Below, piece after piece: positions 27,901 through 37,617 of a stretch of DNA of 64,000 nucleotides; the first letter of the stretch is position 1; the number at the start of each line of letters is the position of its first letter. The stretch spans positions 372,001 through 436,000 of the forward strand of contig CASFII010000006.1 in the NCBI GenBank assembly GCA_949294735.1, written 5' to 3'. The position numbers and the translations under genes were made by a program. The stretch is from an uncultured Coriobacteriaceae bacterium. Its GTDB lineage: Bacteria; Actinomycetota; Coriobacteriia; Coriobacteriales; Eggerthellaceae. A model generated the notes under the pieces. The model searched no databases. It saw only the letters and a program-made list of their open reading frames with translations, and was not told where the DNA came from.

Positions 27901-28090
27901 TTTGGTTCCTCTCTGATTCTTCTGTGTAACGAATTATTATACTCGCGGCAGAGTTTATCTTGGTGGTACGACGCTAAAATCTCTCGGGATTTCCGCATAA
28001 TTCTTACGGTGTTTTCTTAGCGCAAAAGGGCTCTAAGAATTGCAGCAGGAAAACCTCGGCACAAGAGCATCTTAAATTTCTGAGAAGAAA

Positions 28091-30241
28091 CTACGAACGA
28101 CGCGCACTTCCGTAGGCTGCATGCTTACGATTACCGTACGCGCTTCCCTTGCGTGCCGTACGCTTCAAATCCTTAAGCACGTCTTCTTCGCTAGAACCTT
28201 CAAACTGCGAACGAAGTTTAACCACCTGATCACGCAGGCGGGCTGCTTCTTCGAAGTCCATATTCTTGGAAGCTTCTGCCATATCGTCTTCCATGGAACC
28301 AATAATGCGCAAAACCTCTTCACGGGAAAGCGCTGCTAGTTCTTTATTTACCTGTTCGGCTGTTGTGTTGCCTACTTCATCCTGGACATAGGTCATGATG
28401 TCATTGATAGCTTTGCGAATGGTCTGAGGCTCAATGCCGTGTTCTTCGTTATAGCGCATCTGGATAGCGCGACGCCTGCGCGTTTCAGTAATGGCGCGAT
28501 CCATACTGTCGGTAATCTTGTCGGCATACATGATGACTTGACCTGACACATTACGTGCCGCACGACCAATTGTCTGAATAAGCGAACGATGATTTCGCAA
28601 AAAGCCTTCTTTGTCAGCATCCAAAATGGCAACCAGAGAAACTTCAGGGAGGTCTAAGCCTTCGCGAAGCAAATTGATACCCACCAGTACATCGAATTCA
28701 CCACGCCGCAAGTCGCTTAAGATTTCCACGCGTTCAAGGGTAGCAATATCAGAATGCATGTAGCGAGCCTTGATACCTTGGTCAAGTAGGTGGTCGGTCA
28801 AATCTTCCGCCATCTTTTTTGTAAGGGTAGTAATAAGCACGCGTTCATTTTTCGCTGCGCGCTCCTTTGCCTCATCAATAATGTCATCAATCTGAGACGT
28901 AGAAGAACGCACAATTATTTCTGGATCAAGCAAACCTGTTGGACGAATAATCTGCTCAACCTTTGCCTGGCTAACCTTTTCTTCGTAGTCTCCTGGCGTG
29001 GCCGATACATACACAAATTGCGGAACACGCTCTTCAAATTCATCAAAACGCAGTGGACGATTATCAAGGCAGCTAGGCAATCGGAAACCGTGTTCAGCAA
29101 GCGTCACCTTACGAGAACGGTCACCTTCATGCATGCCGCGGATTTGCGGAACCGTCACGTGGCTTTCGTCTATGATGCACAAAAAGTCTTTCGGGAAGTA
29201 GTCAATGAGCGTGTAGGGGGGTTCACCTGGTTCGCGCCCGTCCAGGTGGCGTGAATAATTCTCAATGCCGGAACAAAAACCCATGGTTTCCAGCATTTCC
29301 AGGTCATAGTTCACACGCATTTCCAGGCGCTGCGCTTCTAGTAACTTACCTTCTTCTTTGAACTGCTGTAGACGATCGCGCAGTTCATCGCGAATAGTGG
29401 TAAGTGCTCGATCCATTTTGGGACGAGCGGTTACATAATGCGATGCTGGCCAAATGGGTAGGGCTTCGTATTCGTTTAATACTTCGCCTGTTACGTGGTC
29501 AATTTCAGAGATGCGTTCAATTTCATCGCCCCAAAATTCAATACGTATTGGCTGGTCAGCATAAGGTGGAAACACATCTAAGGCATCTCCGCGCACACGG
29601 AACGTACCACGTTTCAGTTCGTAGTCATTGCGATCATACTGAATATCAATTAAATCGTGGATGACGTCGTCGCGGTCAGCTTCTTTTTCCTTATCCACAA
29701 ACACCGCCATGCCCGCATAATCCATCGGGCTGCCAATACCGTAGATGCAGCTAACCGAAGCAACCACAATGCAGTCTCGTCGTGAAAGTAAAGCACTCGT
29801 AGCTGCATGACGAAGTTTTTCAACTTCTTCGTTAATGGAAGCGTCTTTTTCAATGAAGGTATCGGATGCAGGCACATAGGCTTCTGGCTGGTAGTAGTCG
29901 TAATAGGAGACGAAATACACTACCGCGTTGTCAGGAAAAAATTCCTTCAATTCGCTTGCGAGCTGAGCAGCTAGCGTTTTATTTGGAGCCATGACGAGTG
30001 TTGGTTTTTGCACCGCTTCGATAGTCTTTGCCATAGTGAAAGTCTTGCCCGAGCCCGTTACCCCTAAAAGAGTCTGATAGCGCAAGCCTTCACGGATGCC
30101 CTCTGCAAGTTTCTCTATAGCCTGAGGTTGATCGCCTGCTGGCTCATACGGAGAAACAACCCGAAAAGGGGTGTTCGCAAGCCGCACTTCAGGCAACTTG
30201 CCTTCCATCTGAATGCCTTCTATGTTTTGCAGATGCGCCAT
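28091..30241 (-). CDS. uvrB: Excinuclease ABC subunit B
   Basis: 716-residue damage-recognition ATPase of nucleotide excision repair, acting with UvrA and UvrC. Helicase motif I is GVTGSGKTF, the DNA-wedge beta-hairpin is [12 protein letters not shown], motif II is IIDESH and motif VI is [11 protein letters not shown]-terminal UVR helix pair ([20 protein letters not shown]) binds UvrC. It begins 6 bp after the thiD stop codon and is therefore the last gene of the thiamine operon as written. uvrA and uvrC are not in the window. Confidence 0.97.
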   Translation of the reverse strand: MAHLQNIEGIQMEGKLPEVRLANTPFRVVSPYEPAGDQPQAIEKLAEGIREGLRYQTLLGVTGSGKTFTMAKTIEAVQKPTLVMAPNKTLAAQLASELKEFFPDNAVVYFVSYYDYYQPEAYVPASDTFIEKDASINEEVEKLRHAATSALLSRRDCIVVASVSCIYGIGSPMDYAGMAVFVDKEKEADRDDVIHDLIDIQYDRNDYELKRGTFRVRGDALDVFPPYADQPIRIEFWGDEIERISEIDHVTGEVLNEYEALPIWPASHYVTARPKMDRALTTIRDELRDRLQQFKEEGKLLEAQRLEMRVNYDLEMLETMGFCSGIENYSRHLDGREPGEPPYTLIDYFPKDFLCIIDESHVTVPQIRGMHEGDRSRKVTLAEHGFRLPSCLDNRPLRFDEFEERVPQFVYVSATPGDYEEKVSQAKVEQIIRPTGLLDPEIIVRSSTSQIDDIIDEAKERAAKNERVLITTLTKKMAEDLTDHLLDQGIKARYMHSDIATLERVEILSDLRRGEFDVLVGINLLREGLDLPEVSLVAILDADKEGFLRNHRSLIQTIGRAARNVSGQVIMYADKITDSMDRAITETRRRRAIQMRYNEEHGIEPQTIRKAINDIMTYVQDEVGNTTAEQVNKELAALSREEVLRIIGSMEDDMAEASKNMDFEEAARLRDQVVKLRSQFEGSSEEDVLKDLKRTARKGSAYGNRKHAAYGSARRS

Positions 30242-30247
30242 GCTTAA

Positions 30248-31039
30248 CTACCCTCGCAAAGAATTGCTCCACATATGGTGTAAAGGCCCACTTCCCTTTC
30301 CCAGGTCAAGCCCAGCTGCTAGCGCACCCGTAAGATATGCCTTTGCCATAGCTACCGCTTCGGGAATGCTTTTTCCTTCTGCGAGCCCACAGGCGATAGC
30401 AGAAGAAAGCGTACAACCCGTACCATGGGTGTTTTCGGTATCAATTATTTTTCCTCGGAACCATTGTACCGCGCCCTCATGCGCTAGCACATCATTTGCA
30501 GTGCCGGTACCGTGGCCCCCTTTAACCAGCACAGCACCCTTACACAACTTTGCAATCTCTAAGGCTGCTTGAGCCCGTGCTTCTTCGGTTTCCAAAGCGT
30601 GTCCGCATAAAACTTCCGCCTCGGGAATATTAGGGGTCAACACATCAGCAAGAGGAAACAGATAGGTCTTCAGTGCCTGAACGGTTCCTGATTCTGCAAG
30701 CGAAGATCCACTCGTCGCCACCATTACTGGATCAACCACCACGTTTTCAGCTTTCCAAAACTGTAGTCTTTCTGCTATAGCTTCAACAATTTCAGGAACT
30801 GAAACCATCCCAATCTTTACTGCAGCAGGACGAATGTCGCTAAAAACCGCATCTATTTGTTGAGCTACAAATTCTGGGCTTGCATTTAAAACACCCGTAA
30901 CACCCAGAGTATTTTGCGCCGTCAACGCCGTGATGGCAGTTTCTGCAAACAGATGATGTGCAGCAATAGTTTTGATGTCGGCTTGAATACCTGCTCCACC
31001 ACTGCTGTCTGAGCCTGCGATACTTAATACTGCTTGCAT
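30248..31039 (-). CDS. thiD: Hydroxymethylpyrimidine/phosphomethylpyrimidine kinase
   Basis: 263-residue ribokinase-fold kinase making HMP-PP for thiamine synthesis. The N-terminal VLSIAGSDSSGGAGIQADIKT and ATP/anion-hole motif NTHGTGCTLSSAIA are diagnostic. ATG 31039 (MQAVLSIAG) has GGAGG six bases upstream. An earlier GTG at 31054 would overlap that ribosome site. Fourth gene of the thiC-thiM-thiE-thiD series. Confidence 0.96.
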   Translation of the reverse strand: MQAVLSIAGSDSSGGAGIQADIKTIAAHHLFAETAITALTAQNTLGVTGVLNASPEFVAQQIDAVFSDIRPAAVKIGMVSVPEIVEAIAERLQFWKAENVVVDPVMVATSGSSLAESGTVQALKTYLFPLADVLTPNIPEAEVLCGHALETEEARAQAALEIAKLCKGAVLVKGGHGTGTANDVLAHEGAVQWFRGKIIDTENTHGTGCTLSSAIACGLAEGKSIPEAVAMAKAYLTGALAAGLDLGKGSGPLHHMWSNSLRG

Positions 31040-31058
31040 AGCGCCTCCGTTCACTCAG

Positions 31059-31760
31059 CTATTTTGAAAGTGTTTCTTCTGCCAAAGAGCGCAGATTACG
31101 CGTTGCTGCGGTAATGTCAGAGGCAGCAAAAATCGCCGAAACAACCGCAACGCCATCAACGCCGCTGTCCTTAAGCTGATCAATAGTGTTTGCGTTTAAC
31201 CCGCCTATTGCCACCACAGGAATATCAACCGCAGCACAAACATCTGCCAGGCCATCTACACCAGTGATTACCGCATCCGTTTTAGTGGGAGTACCGAAAA
31301 CAGCCCCCACGCCAAGATAGGTTGCTCCTGCTTCTTGGGCAGCTAAGGCCTGCTCAACCGTTTGCGCAGACACGCCAATGATAGCTTTTTTACCAAGCAC
31401 TTTTCGCGCGGCAGCTGCCTCAGTGTCGCTCTGCCCAACGTGTACACCGTCCGCCCCACTAAGCCGCGCCGCCTCCACATCATCGTCAATAACGAAGGGC
31501 ACACCCGCTTGTCTGCAGAGCGGTATTATCTCTCGGGCTTCTTCAATAAGCTCTTCCGTCGTCTTGTTTTTTTCGCGCAGTTGAATGAAGGTAGCTCCCC
31601 CATCCAAGGCTTCCTGAACGCATTCAGCCATACTGCGACCATTCAGCCATGCCTCATCGGTTACCGCATAGAGAAGCATACTTCTACGAATATCTTCCGC
31701 GGACCAATTCTTGACTCCTGCATCCTTTGCGCAGGTATAAGAAAGAGGCGCACTACTCAT
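31059..31760 (-). CDS. thiE: Thiamine-phosphate synthase
   Basis: 233-residue TIM-barrel enzyme joining HMP-PP and thiazole phosphate. Motifs: QLREKNK, VDDDVEAARLSGADGVHVGQSD (in part), GVGAVFGTPTK and VVAIGGLN. The N-terminus carries about 25 extra residues compared with the usual start. The start overlaps the thiM stop (TAATG), indicating tight coupling. Confidence 0.96.
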   Translation of the reverse strand: MSSAPLSYTCAKDAGVKNWSAEDIRRSMLLYAVTDEAWLNGRSMAECVQEALDGGATFIQLREKNKTTEELIEEAREIIPLCRQAGVPFVIDDDVEAARLSGADGVHVGQSDTEAAAARKVLGKKAIIGVSAQTVEQALAAQEAGATYLGVGAVFGTPTKTDAVITGVDGLADVCAAVDIPVVAIGGLNANTIDQLKDSGVDGVAVVSAIFAASDITAATRNLRSLAEETLSK

Positions 31761-32596
31761 TACAATTCCTCAACCTTCGCGCCTGCTTCTAAGGTATCGC
31801 CGTTTAGGTTGTAGAGCGCATCCAATAGGTAGGTTCGGAAGCTTCCGTTGCCATCTTGCGGCGTCATACGAGCAGCAGCCATTTCGCCTGCCAAGCCCAT
31901 GCCCACAACAGCAGCCACCATAGCTTCCAAGAGTGAGTCCTTGTTTGCTACAGCATAGGCAGCACAAACGCATGTCAGCATGCAACCTGCACCTGTAATT
32001 TTGCCCATAACGGGACTACCGTTACGGATAGCGTAAGCACATTCGGCGTTTGCAATAAGGTCAATAGCCCCCGTAATGGCCACTACTGCGCCCGTTTGTG
32101 CGGCCAAAGACCTGGCAAAAGCAGCGCTTTCGGCCAGGTTGTCTTCAGTTACCGCATCATCGGGGCACACATCAACGCCGCGCGTAGTTGCCGCACCGCC
32201 TGCAAGTGCCTTTGCTTCCGACATATTGGCACGGATAACCGCAATAGGATACTTATCCAAAAGTTCTGCCGCCGTTTGCGTACGGAGCGTTGAAGCGCCC
32301 GCTCCTACCGGGTCAAGTACGATGGGGTGGCTAAGTTCAGCCGCACGGCTTGCTGCTACGTGCATACCCTTGATGCTTCGCTTATTTAGCGTGCCAATGT
32401 TAAGAACCAGACCCCCACAAATACTCGTAATATCGGCGACATCTTTGGGTTCGTCACTCATGATGGGACTACCGCCAATAGCTAAAAGTGCATTAGCGCA
32501 GTCGTTTACGGTTACATAGTTGGTAATGTTGTGCACTAACGGACAGGTAGCGCGAACGTTATCTAAAGCGGTTTTCAAAGCAAATTCTTTCATCAT
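31760..32596 (-). CDS. thiM: Hydroxyethylthiazole kinase
   Basis: 278-residue kinase salvaging the thiazole moiety for ThiE. It has LVHNITNYVTVNDCANALLA at the start, DPVGAGAS and the C-terminal anion-hole KITGAGCMLTC. Two adjacent ATGs are possible (32596 and 32593). With AAGGAG just upstream, the second has better spacing. No thiazole-synthesis genes (thiG, thiS, thiH) are nearby, consistent with thiazole salvage plus de novo pyrimidine by ThiC. Confidence 0.96.
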   Translation of the reverse strand: MMKEFALKTALDNVRATCPLVHNITNYVTVNDCANALLAIGGSPIMSDEPKDVADITSICGGLVLNIGTLNKRSIKGMHVAASRAAELSHPIVLDPVGAGASTLRTQTAAELLDKYPIAVIRANMSEAKALAGGAATTRGVDVCPDDAVTEDNLAESAAFARSLAAQTGAVVAITGAIDLIANAECAYAIRNGSPVMGKITGAGCMLTCVCAAYAVANKDSLLEAMVAAVVGMGLAGEMAAARMTPQDGNGSFRTYLLDALYNLNGDTLEAGAKVEEL

Positions 32597-32701
32597 GTTC
32601 TCCTTACGTTGTCGTATTTACATTTCACAGTGCAGGGTGGTAGGTGCTTCACTTACTACCCAGTAATAATTCAGTATTAATCAGCACCTCAACGTACGTA
32701 C

Positions 32702-34003
32702 TTAATCATTGTTATCAAGTGACACGGTGAGCCCTTCCATAATGGTGTTCACCGTACGCATGGCACACATTTTGCCGCACATAGTGCAGGTACCTTCATT
32801 CGACGGCGGAGCGCTTTCAAAATACGCACGTGCTTTCACCGGATCAAGCGAAAGGTTAAACATTTCTTCCCAATCAACTCTCCTGCGTGCATCGCTCATC
32901 CGGTTATCTCTATCGCGCGCACCAGGTAGCCCTTTTGCAATGTCAGCTGCATGGGCGGCGATTTGAGTAGCAACCAAACCTTCGCGAACATCCGCTGCAT
33001 CAGGAAGACGAAGATGTTCCGCAGGCGTGACGTAGCACAAAAAGTCTGCGCCCGAACTGGCTGCAAGAGCACCACCAATAGCAGCAGTGATATGGTCGTA
33101 TCCTGGAGCAATGTCGGTCACCAGAGGACCTAGTACATAAAATGGCGCGTTGTGACAGAGACGTTTTTCCATCTTCATATTGGCAGCAATTTCATCAAGC
33201 GCCATATGACCTGGACCCTCCACCATAACCTGCACGCCACGCTCCCAGGCGCGCTTTACCAGCTTGCCAATTTCAATGAGTTCAGCAATCTGACCCGCAT
33301 CGCTCGCATCGTAGATCGAACCAGGACGCATGGCGTCACCCAGACTAATAGTGACATCATGCTCGTGCAGAATATCTAACATTTCGTCATAGTGTTCGTA
33401 AAACGGGTTTTCGTTTCCTGTCGCTTCCATCCACGCAAAAATAAGCGAGCCTCCTCGACTTACGATATTGGTTAGACGACCCGTTTCGCGGAAACTTTCA
33501 ATAACGCGCCTGTTCATACCTGCATGCACGGTGACAAAGTCCACACCGTCTTCAGCATGTCTGCGAACAACATCCATAAAGTCTTCTGCTGTAATATCGA
33601 TGAGTGCTTTTTCTAAGTACCCGATGGCGTCATACATAGGTACGGTGCCTATCATACAAGGTGACGTTTCTACTAACTTCGTACGAAAATGCTGCGTTTT
33701 CCCGCTATTAGAAAGATCCATGATAGCTTCAGCGCCTAGCTCATGCGCTACTGCTACCTTTTCCCATTCCAAAGCTTCATCCGCAATGTCTCCCGAAATG
33801 CCCAGGTTTACATTCACCTTGGTACGTAGACCACCGCCCACGCCCTCGGGAGAAAGCGAAGTGTGGTGAATATTAGCCGGAATAGCAATACGGCCAGCTG
33901 CAACACCTTCGCGTATAAACTCGGGCCTACGTCCTTCTTTTTCTGCAACGATTTTCATTTCGCGAGTCACGCAACCAGCACGTGCCGCATCCATCTGCGT
34001 CAT
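32702..34003 (-). CDS. thiC: Phosphomethylpyrimidine synthase (radical SAM, ThiC)
   Basis: 433-residue enzyme converting aminoimidazole ribotide to HMP-P. The C-terminal cluster motif CTMCGKMC binds the [4Fe-4S] used with [14 protein letters not shown] and [13 protein letters not shown] are core motifs. Length fits the short ThiC form common in anaerobes. I start at ATG 34003 ([11 protein letters not shown]), with GAAGGGAG upstream. That ribosome site is the 3' end of the TPP riboswitch, so ligand binding should hide it directly. An earlier in-frame start would lie inside the riboswitch. Confidence 0.96.
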   Translation of the reverse strand: MTQMDAARAGCVTREMKIVAEKEGRRPEFIREGVAAGRIAIPANIHHTSLSPEGVGGGLRTKVNVNLGISGDIADEALEWEKVAVAHELGAEAIMDLSNSGKTQHFRTKLVETSPCMIGTVPMYDAIGYLEKALIDITAEDFMDVVRRHAEDGVDFVTVHAGMNRRVIESFRETGRLTNIVSRGGSLIFAWMEATGNENPFYEHYDEMLDILHEHDVTISLGDAMRPGSIYDASDAGQIAELIEIGKLVKRAWERGVQVMVEGPGHMALDEIAANMKMEKRLCHNAPFYVLGPLVTDIAPGYDHITAAIGGALAASSGADFLCYVTPAEHLRLPDAADVREGLVATQIAAHAADIAKGLPGARDRDNRMSDARRRVDWEEMFNLSLDPVKARAYFESAPPSNEGTCTMCGKMCAMRTVNTIMEGLTVSLDNND

Positions 34004-34005
34004 AG

Positions 34006-34146
34006 ATCTCCCTTCGTTGGCATTACCCAGACAGGTTCCGCGGGTCGGCACCGAACGCCCTCTCAGCCAGCAAACTTGGCGTAAAGCAACACCTCAAGAT
34101 TAATTCTTGTGAGCCAGGCTTCACCTACCAGTATGCAAGCTCCCCG
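34006..34146 (-). ncRNA. TPP (thiamine pyrophosphate) riboswitch
   Basis: On the minus strand the conserved THI-element parts occur in order: GGGGAGC at the 5' side (34145-34139), GGCTGAGAGGG, GACCCGCGGAACCTG, then CTGGGTAATGCCAACGAAGG. Between the 5' strand and GCTGAGA lies an extended arm with its own hairpins, a long P3. The 3' end merges with the thiC ribosome site, and no terminator hairpin is seen, so control of translation is likely. A TATACT -10 box lies at 34165-34160, inside the 3' end of thiN. Confidence 0.95.
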
Positions 34147-34153
34147 TTTTCTA

Positions 34154-34825
34154 TTATTCAGTATATGAGAAATCTTGTGTTTCTAGCGAATGAAACACAT
34201 AAAGCGTACCATTTTCCACAGCCACCGCCGCCCCAGTCTCAAGCGCTTCTGCGAGTAAGGTATTCGAAATACCCCGAGAACTGCGGTTCGTCAGCTGCTC
34301 GTCATTGAGCGAATATTCCATACCCCGCTCAATAATGCCCGCTACCACATCGTTAGCGGCAAGCACTGAAACAGTGCTTCCTTCGGGCAACCCTTCAGGT
34401 AGCTCATACACATCGGGACCCGTAACGGTATGAACTGCGAAATCGTTGCCAATGCCTGTGACCTCTGCACCCTTTTCAGAAAACTTAGCGAAAAGCTGCA
34501 GATTGGCTACGGTATGATCCAAACGTCCCGAAAGCGCACCGTATACGTACATGACTTCTTGATCCCAAAAAAGGGCCTGCTCAAGTGCGAGCTCCATATC
34601 GCTCTTGTCTTTTTTAATGGGATAGCGCGAAACTCTTCGGCAACGCGGAACATACCCAAGCGAATCAAAGTCTCCTACAGCCATATCAGGCTTAATTCCC
34701 AACTCTTCCAAGTAAGCAAACCCGCCGTCAACTGCAATGATAAAGTCGAACATGCCCACTTCATGTCGAGCAAGAAAGTCGTCTTTATTAAATTCTGCTG
34801 CACCCACAAGCGCACAGGTTTTCAT
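34154..34825 (-). CDS. thiN: Thiamine pyrophosphokinase
   Basis: 223-residue enzyme pyrophosphorylating thiamine to TPP. Motifs: AVDGGFAYLEELGIKPDMAVGDFDS, KKDKSDMELAL, and GALSGRLDHTVANL. ATG 34825 has GGGGAGG upstream. Although beside the thiamine operon, it ends only 8 bp before the riboswitch, so it is upstream of the switch and not itself controlled by it. It is divergent from the RNase P RNA gene. Confidence 0.95.
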   Translation of the reverse strand: MKTCALVGAAEFNKDDFLARHEVGMFDFIIAVDGGFAYLEELGIKPDMAVGDFDSLGYVPRCRRVSRYPIKKDKSDMELALEQALFWDQEVMYVYGALSGRLDHTVANLQLFAKFSEKGAEVTGIGNDFAVHTVTGPDVYELPEGLPEGSTVSVLAANDVVAGIIERGMEYSLNDEQLTNRSSRGISNTLLAEALETGAAVAVENGTLYVFHSLETQDFSYTE

Positions 34826-34898
34826 GCATCCTCCCCTGTTTGGCTTTTGGTTCCCCTCTGCATAACGCCCCACTTGGAACAAAAAGCTTGTATAAGAA

Positions 34899-34907
34899 TG
34901 GTAGAAT
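34899..34907 (+). promoter_or_regulatory. Extended -10 promoter of rnpB
   Basis: TGG followed by TAGAAT (34902-34907) forms an extended -10, placing the start of transcription at about 34914-34915, where the RNase P RNA begins. No good -35 is seen at normal spacing. Confidence 0.6.
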
Positions 34908-34914
34908 TATACAA

Positions 34915-35271
34915 CGAGTGAGCCAGACGGTCGCGTGCCAATGGCATGAGGAAAGTCCGGACTTCAAAGGGCAGGATGCCGGCTAACGGCCGGGCGGGGT
35001 GACCCGATGGAAAGTGCCACAGAAAAGAAAACTCCCCTGCAAATACGCCTTTTGGCGCAGAAACAGGAGAAAAGCTGAAACGGTGTGGTAAGAGCGCACC
35101 AGTACTTTGGTAACAAAGTAGCTTGGAAAACCCCATCCGAAGCAAGCGCAAATAGGAACGCTATGCGGTTGCCCTTCCGCGCGTTCGGGTTGCGTGCTTA
35201 AGATGTTTGGTAACAGGCATCGAAGATAAATGGCCGTCCTAACGACAGAATCCGGCTTATCGGCTCACTCG
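34915..35271 (+). ncRNA. rnpB: RNase P RNA, bacterial type A
   Basis: Catalytic RNA that trims tRNA 5' ends. The ends pair (CGAGTGAGCC at 34915-34924 with GGCTCACTCG at 35262-35271, P1). The conserved core is visible: GAGGAAAGTCCGGACTTC with GGCAGGATGCCGGCTAACGGCC early, the GAAAGTGCCACAGAAA segment, and ACAGAATCCGGCTTATCGGC near the end. TTTTCTT after the closing strand serves as terminator. Size (~357 nt) is normal. Confidence 0.97.
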
Positions 35272-35359
35272 TTTTCTTAAAAATTGGTAATCTTGTTGCT
35301 ATTTTTCTTCCTTCTACCTCTATGTGATACCCTCTTTTAAAACGATTAAAGGAGCAGCC

Positions 35360-36025
35360 ATGCAATTACCTGGACTTATTACCATCAAACCAGAAAACAC
35401 CGAAGACATTAAGCATGCAGCACGAATTTTAGGAACCAGCTTTATGGAAGAGCCTTGGTTTATCGAATGGCTTTCGGCTCTAGATGCAATAGGAACAAGT
35501 ACTGAGCGCAAGCGCGAAATTCTCATCACGCAGCAAATTGATGAATTTACTGCCCATGCTCCCTATCAAGGCGTCTATGCAACCGACGATTTTGCGGCAG
35601 TTGCAGGTGGGTATCTCCATTCTGAAATGCAGGGTCACACGCACGCAGAGCTGGAAGCACAGGGCACCCTTTTGCCAGCTTTGCTGACCGAGGATGAAGC
35701 CCGCCTCCTGGAAACTCACGCGGAAAAGATGGCTCCTATTTCTGACTTTTCTTGGGCTGCTGACGCTGCCTCTGGCGTAGACCATATTTATTTCTATGGT
35801 TGGGCAGTTGATCCTGAAAAGCGCGGAAGCGGCGCTTTCCGTCGCCTTATTACCCCGTTCTATGATTTCGCAGACGAACGTGGTATTAATTTGTACTTAG
35901 AGTGCTACTGTGACCGCCTGCAGGGTTTATACGAACACGTAGGTTTTGAACTGATTGACGTATTAAGTGACCCCAACTTCACTATTACCGAACGTCGCAT
36001 GGTCCGCAAACCTGGTTCACGATAA
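35360..36025 (+). CDS. GNAT-family N-acetyltransferase
   Basis: 221-residue protein. The acetyl-CoA-binding motif region is YGWAVDPEKRGSGAFRRLI, followed by the C-terminal strand-helix YLECYCDRLQGLYEHVGFELI. Both fit the GNAT fold, with a larger, less conserved N-terminal part. Acceptor substrate is unknown. ATG 35360 is preceded by AAAGGAG. A GTG 36 bp upstream lacks a ribosome site. It follows rnpB on the same strand and ends at a terminator. Confidence 0.85.
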   Translation: MQLPGLITIKPENTEDIKHAARILGTSFMEEPWFIEWLSALDAIGTSTERKREILITQQIDEFTAHAPYQGVYATDDFAAVAGGYLHSEMQGHTHAELEAQGTLLPALLTEDEARLLETHAEKMAPISDFSWAADAASGVDHIYFYGWAVDPEKRGSGAFRRLITPFYDFADERGINLYLECYCDRLQGLYEHVGFELIDVLSDPNFTITERRMVRKPGSR

Positions 36026-36057
36026 GCTATAACGCGATTATTGGACAAGAAATCGCA

Positions 36058-36098
36058 TTAAGGGGTACTGCTTTATGGCAGCACCCCTTTTCGTTTAG
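36058..36098 (+). terminator. Terminator after the GNAT gene
   Basis: AAGGGGT/ACCCCTT stem (36060-36066 with 36083-36089) with an inner TGC/GCA pairing, followed by TTTTCGTTT. It ends at the stop codon of the converging ferredoxin gene. Confidence 0.85.
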
Positions 36099-37252
36099 AT
36101 TCGAGCAAAACCGAACCGCTCGGGCTGCTTTGGTAAATTGATAATGCGCGGTTCAAAATCAAAGAGCTCTTCAGTAGAAACACACGGATTTACGCTCAAG
36201 CACTTTTTCGGACAGGCGTCGACACAAAGGTTGCATTGCACACAGTCTGCAAGCGAAAATTCCAGACAAGCATCCGCTTTTGCCCCATTTGTGCAGACTG
36301 TTGGCGCTTCGTCGCTCTTCATAAGCGCGCCAGTAGGACAAAACACCGTACACATCATGCATGTGGTACACACTTCAGGATCTATTTCTACACTTCCGAA
36401 AAGACGGGTTTCAATTTCAGGGATCTGACTTGTGCCAATTTGGTCCATGGCATCTAACACTTTAAGATGGCGCTCAGGATGAAAAATGGGAAGCCTTCCG
36501 TCTCGTATGCCAAGTTGCTCACGAAGTGTGAGCTCTTTCTTTTCTTCGTTTAAGGCCGCCATAAGGGCTTTTTCTGCCGCCTTACGTCCTGCTGATTTCA
36601 TGGAAGCGCCCGTTTGTTTAAAAAATCCTCTTCTTGAAGCAGCGTAAGACTTAGAAATATCGGCACTTAGTACTGATTCCGGAAATTCTGAAGCTCTTCT
36701 TACTGTTACGGTACCGCCTTGGGCTTTTATGAGGTCATTCACTGTTGAAGCTACCCTCTCAAAGCCTTCTTCGCAGGCGTGATATTTGCATGTTTTACAG
36801 TTGCCATCCACGAGAACAATGCTCTGCACGCCCTGTGCAACTAAATCGATAAGCAGGCTCTCTTCCATTCTTGCAAGACAAGGAACGACGGCGCATTTGT
36901 CAGGGTCGGCTATATGCTTTGCTTCCATGCGAGCACACGTAAACACCGCCATACCCTGTGTTGCCAGAGTTGCTTGAGTTATTTCGAATGCCAATTCTTG
37001 ATCAAGGGGAGCTAAAGGAATAAGTGCTTCGGTAGGACACGCAACCGCACACGCGCCACAGCTTACGCATGCAGCATTATCTATTATGACCTGGTTTTTA
37101 CCTACCGAAATGGCTTCTACATGACAGGCTTCAACGCACTTTTTGCAGCTACTATGACGATTACGGACCGCAACACAACGATCGGTCACCAGATACACTG
37201 CCTGGGTCTCAAACGCTTCTGCAAGCTCAACAATGTCGTTTAGATTTGCCAC
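36095..37252 (-). CDS. Multi-cluster ferredoxin-like iron-sulfur protein
   Basis: 385 residues with at least four [4Fe-4S]-type cysteine motifs. There is a ferredoxin pair near the N-terminus (SSCKKCVEAC and CVSCGACAVACP, ~35-75) and another at the C-terminus (CTTCMMCTVFCP and CVQCNLCVDACP, ~290-350). The middle section has isolated conserved Cys (FTCARME, VVPCLARMEE, NCKTCKYHACEEGFE), resembling the Cys-rich regions of MvhD/Hdr-type electron carriers. RRGFFKQTG is internal and not a Tat signal. Probably a cytosolic electron-transfer protein; the partner is unknown because neighbours are unrelated. GTG 37252 start, with AAAGGA ~12 nt upstream. Confidence 0.82.
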   Translation of the reverse strand: MANLNDIVELAEAFETQAVYLVTDRCVAVRNRHSSCKKCVEACHVEAISVGKNQVIIDNAACVSCGACAVACPTEALIPLAPLDQELAFEITQATLATQGMAVFTCARMEAKHIADPDKCAVVPCLARMEESLLIDLVAQGVQSIVLVDGNCKTCKYHACEEGFERVASTVNDLIKAQGGTVTVRRASEFPESVLSADISKSYAASRRGFFKQTGASMKSAGRKAAEKALMAALNEEKKELTLREQLGIRDGRLPIFHPERHLKVLDAMDQIGTSQIPEIETRLFGSVEIDPEVCTTCMMCTVFCPTGALMKSDEAPTVCTNGAKADACLEFSLADCVQCNLCVDACPKKCLSVNPCVSTEELFDFEPRIINLPKQPERFGFARI

Positions 37253-37364
37253 GTACGCTTTGTCCTTTCGTTTGCTTTGCAGAATTATAGAGCAACTCGC
37301 TCAGAGTCGTAGTAAGTCAATGCGTAAGGTTTAAAGATGTAGTGCTACAGAGTTTCGCAGCGGC

Positions 37365-37397
37365 AAAAAGTTCCGCCGGCTGTTAAGCCGGCGGAAC
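37365..37397 (-). terminator. Second of two tandem terminators upstream of the ferredoxin gene
   Basis: 11-bp GC-rich perfect stem (37397-37387 with 37380-37370), 6-nt loop, then TTTTT on the minus strand. Strong intrinsic terminator form. Confidence 0.85.
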
Positions 37398-37399
37398 GA

Positions 37400-37480
37400 A
37401 TTAAAAAGACAAAGGGTTCTGCCCCCTCCAAAAATACAGAACCCTCATCTATAAGTGAAGCTTACGCTTCCGAATATGAC
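37400..37480 (-). ncRNA. Candidate small RNA between map and the ferredoxin gene
   Basis: Minus-strand transcript proposed from the TGG-TATACT box (37495-37487) to the T-run at ~37400. It holds the GNRA-type hairpin GAAGC-GTAA-GCTTC and then an 8-bp hairpin (37444-37437 with 37421-37414) whose 15-nt loop contains GGAGGGGG. TTTGTCTTTTT follows, the first of the tandem terminators. It may instead be the 3' untranslated end of map. No known RNA family recognised. Confidence 0.35.
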
Positions 37481-37617
37481 GGATGAAGTATACCACAGCA
37501 CTTTATCCTAATGTAGCCCTTCAGGCTCACACGTCTCTGGCATGAAAAAATCGAATTTCGCCCGTTCAGGAATTGTCTATTCTTATGCCAATCCAAAGAA
37601 GCTCTACCAAATGACGC

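Larger units (their letters stand above)
37253..37617. other. 365-bp intergenic region with two terminator-type hairpins and a possible small RNA
   Basis: No protein gene seen. The minus-strand features are a TATACT extended -10 at 37492-37487, a small GAAGC-GTAA-GCTTC hairpin, and two hairpins each followed by T-runs. The hairpins are annotated separately. The remaining ~110 bp next to the ferredoxin gene should hold its promoter. Confidence 0.5.

Noticed and set aside
36638..36664. Twin-arginine signal in the ferredoxin-like protein (RRGFFKQTG)
   Set aside because: It lies in the middle of the protein, between cysteine-cluster regions, with no hydrophobic stretch after it.
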